DNA of 64,000 nucleotides from Vibrio agarilyticus (GTDB lineage: Bacteria > Pseudomonadota > Gammaproteobacteria > Enterobacterales > Vibrionaceae), in contig NZ_JABAIK010000005.1 of assembly GCF_012641465.1 (NCBI RefSeq), forward strand, positions 124,001 through 188,000, read 5' to 3'. The notes beneath the pieces are model-generated. The model had not been told where the DNA came from and searched no databases. It worked only from the letters and a program-made list of their open reading frames with translations. This document shows, in pieces, positions 63,049 through 64,000 of the stretch. Position 1 is the stretch's first letter, and every line of letters begins with the position of its first letter. Both the position numbers and the translations under genes were made by a program.

Positions 63049-63509
63049 CCAAGCTTGACGTTGCCTTTGCTATCAAACCACAAGGCTTGACGACGGCGAC
63101 GTGCCAGTAAAAATGGGCCATCATCATAGAATAAAAAATTCTTCCAGTGCTTGCGGAAAATACCCCATTTGGTTTCGAGAATGTTGTATTTTTCGTAGCA
63201 AAAATAGACTGTTACATCATCTTGCCAGTCAATGTGCGCTGAAATTTCAGCGGGAAGTTCACTGTCGTCCGACTCCCAAGCCTTCATCCAATTGACTACT
63301 TCAAGCCAATTGCTCGCTTTCATCGGCCAATCTTGGCTGCTCAACCGCTCTGCATCAGGGCTTTGTGCGCTGATATTATCTTTCCAAAATTGCGCCGCAC
63401 GCGCCGGTGCCATCGGTTTTATCTGCGCTCTATCTTCTTCAGATAGTGGCATCGACGCATGAGTAAAAATCCATTTTCTTTGGTATTCATCCAAAGTGAG
63501 GTACGACAT
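63033..63509 (-). CDS. DUF2947-like hypothetical protein
   Basis: A 158-residue soluble protein rich in Trp and acidic residues (DEYQRKWIFTHASMPLSEED at the N terminus, HIDWQDDVTVYFCYEKYN in the middle, GIFRKHWKNFLFYDDGPFLL near the end). The pattern fits the DUF2947 group of gammaproteobacteria, known only as conserved proteins; I hold the name with caution. It follows rimJ on the same strand after 41 bp and converges with the patatin gene, overlapping it by 16 bp. Confidence 0.6.
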   Translation of the reverse strand: MSYLTLDEYQRKWIFTHASMPLSEEDRAQIKPMAPARAAQFWKDNISAQSPDAERLSSQDWPMKASNWLEVVNWMKAWESDDSELPAEISAHIDWQDDVTVYFCYEKYNILETKWGIFRKHWKNFLFYDDGPFLLARRRRQALWFDSKGNVKLGQRSE

Positions 63510-63550
63510 TCAAATTCCTTACTATAGTTTTCGTAAGCTGACGAAGCACG

Positions 63551-64000
63551 TTATAACGTTTGGTTCATTTTCCAGTTTGAGTTCACTAGCGAGACCAAAA
63601 CATGATCTTGCCAATGACCATCAATCAATAAATAGTCTTTCGCCAACCCCTCTTGAACAAAGCCTAATGCTTTAAGCACATTTTCGCTACGCGCATTCTT
63701 TGGCATATACGCAGCTTGAATACGATGCATATTTTGCACCTCAAACATATATTGGCATGCCATAAGGAGGGCTTGGCGCATAATGCCACGCCCTTGCGCT
63801 GTTTGTGCTAAAGAGTAACCCACAGTACACGCATATAACGGATAACGGGTTAAATTGCTGAATGAAATGGTGCCGAGCATCGATTGGTCGCGCGCATCAA
63901 TAATCAGCAAATAGTACCCAAGACCCAGCTTGTGCAATTCGTGTAATTTAACCAATTTTTTTTGCCAGCCAAACGGCGTAAAAAAATCAGCTTCTCGAGT
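63551..64000 (-). CDS. rimJ: Ribosomal-protein-alanine acetyltransferase RimJ, 5' end outside window
   Basis: GNAT enzyme related to the one that acetylates the N terminus of ribosomal protein S5. The reading frame is open to the window edge (TPFGWQKKLVKLHELHKLGL), which aligns with the RimJ segment PSGWQARLGMINEFHKQGS, so the true start lies outside. Visible parts are the acetyl-CoA loop (QTAQGRGIMRQAL), the strand YMPKNARSENVLKALGF and the end EGLAKDYLLIDGHWQDHVL, very close to E. coli EGYAKDYLLIDGQWRDHVL. Only about the last 150 residues of the usual 194 are here. Confidence 0.9.
   Translation of the reverse strand, partial: TREADFFTPFGWQKKLVKLHELHKLGLGYYLLIIDARDQSMLGTISFSNLTRYPLYACTVGYSLAQTAQGRGIMRQALLMACQYMFEVQNMHRIQAAYMPKNARSENVLKALGFVQEGLAKDYLLIDGHWQDHVLVSLVNSNWKMNQTL

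Overview
The window looks like chromosomal DNA of a gammaproteobacterium of the Vibrionaceae, most likely a Vibrio. The basis is gene content and order: ccoI-ccoS-fnr-uspE-ttcA, potABCD with a second potD and cobB, a Vibrio-type formate dehydrogenase cluster with DUF3305/DUF3306 genes, and a GntR-prpBC-acnD-prpFE operon. Intergenic regions carry ERIC-like repeats and a second family of palindromic miniature elements. I cannot name the species. I see no rRNA, tRNA, CRISPR array, prophage or integron. This is core-like chromosome with small accessory insertions.

Layout. 1-6.1 kb: the end of the cbb3 oxidase assembly operon (ccoI, ccoS, a DsbD/SafE-like membrane protein), the oxygen sensor fnr with a perfectly spaced FNR box, uspE and ttcA. 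6.1-8.5 kb: DUF2987, a Bax-type glucosaminidase and a membrane protein on the minus strand. 8.9-14.1 kb: spermidine/putrescine transporter potABC, then two potD genes each behind its own terminator. 14.1-16.4 kb: cobB and an ammonium transporter with a sigma54 promoter and NtrC-like sites. 16.4-27.2 kb: a nine-gene formate dehydrogenase operon plus divergent fdhD, which lies between two inverted 154-bp ERIC-like repeats. 27.3-34.8 kb: a lipoprotein, the ABC-F protein ybiT, small unknowns, an APC permease, a purine permease with a PurR-like operator, and an SO_0444-type Cu/Zn exporter. 34.8-38.3 kb: a phage-like small protein, a Nudix fused to a degenerate PAP2-like domain, a miniature element nested in an ERIC, DUF2306 and GNAT genes.

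38.4-47.4 kb: the 2-methylcitrate (propionate) operon under two GntR operators. 47.6-53.8 kb: a hypothetical gene, a 1056-residue HD-GYP receptor in which a solute-binding domain appears inserted in a dCache domain, an orphan OpuAC-type binding protein divergent from it, and two small genes. 53.9-57.2 kb: response regulator, cNMP-domain histidine kinase and a DASS carboxylate transporter, probably one transcription unit. 57.7-61.8 kb: a small basic protein, an NHL beta-propeller protein with a Trp-rich insert followed by a small Cys/His-rich protein, and a TyrP-like permease. 62.2-64.0 kb: patatin phospholipase, a DUF2947-like protein and the 3' part of rimJ.

Common themes are respiration and anaerobic control (cco, fnr, fdh), polyamine, ammonium, purine, amino-acid and carboxylate uptake, and signalling by c-di-GMP and two-component systems. 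The least explained loci are the NHL/small-Cys pair (58.2-60.6 kb), the dCache-SBP-HD-GYP receptor (48.3-51.4 kb) and the cNMP-kinase/regulator/transporter unit (53.9-57.2 kb).
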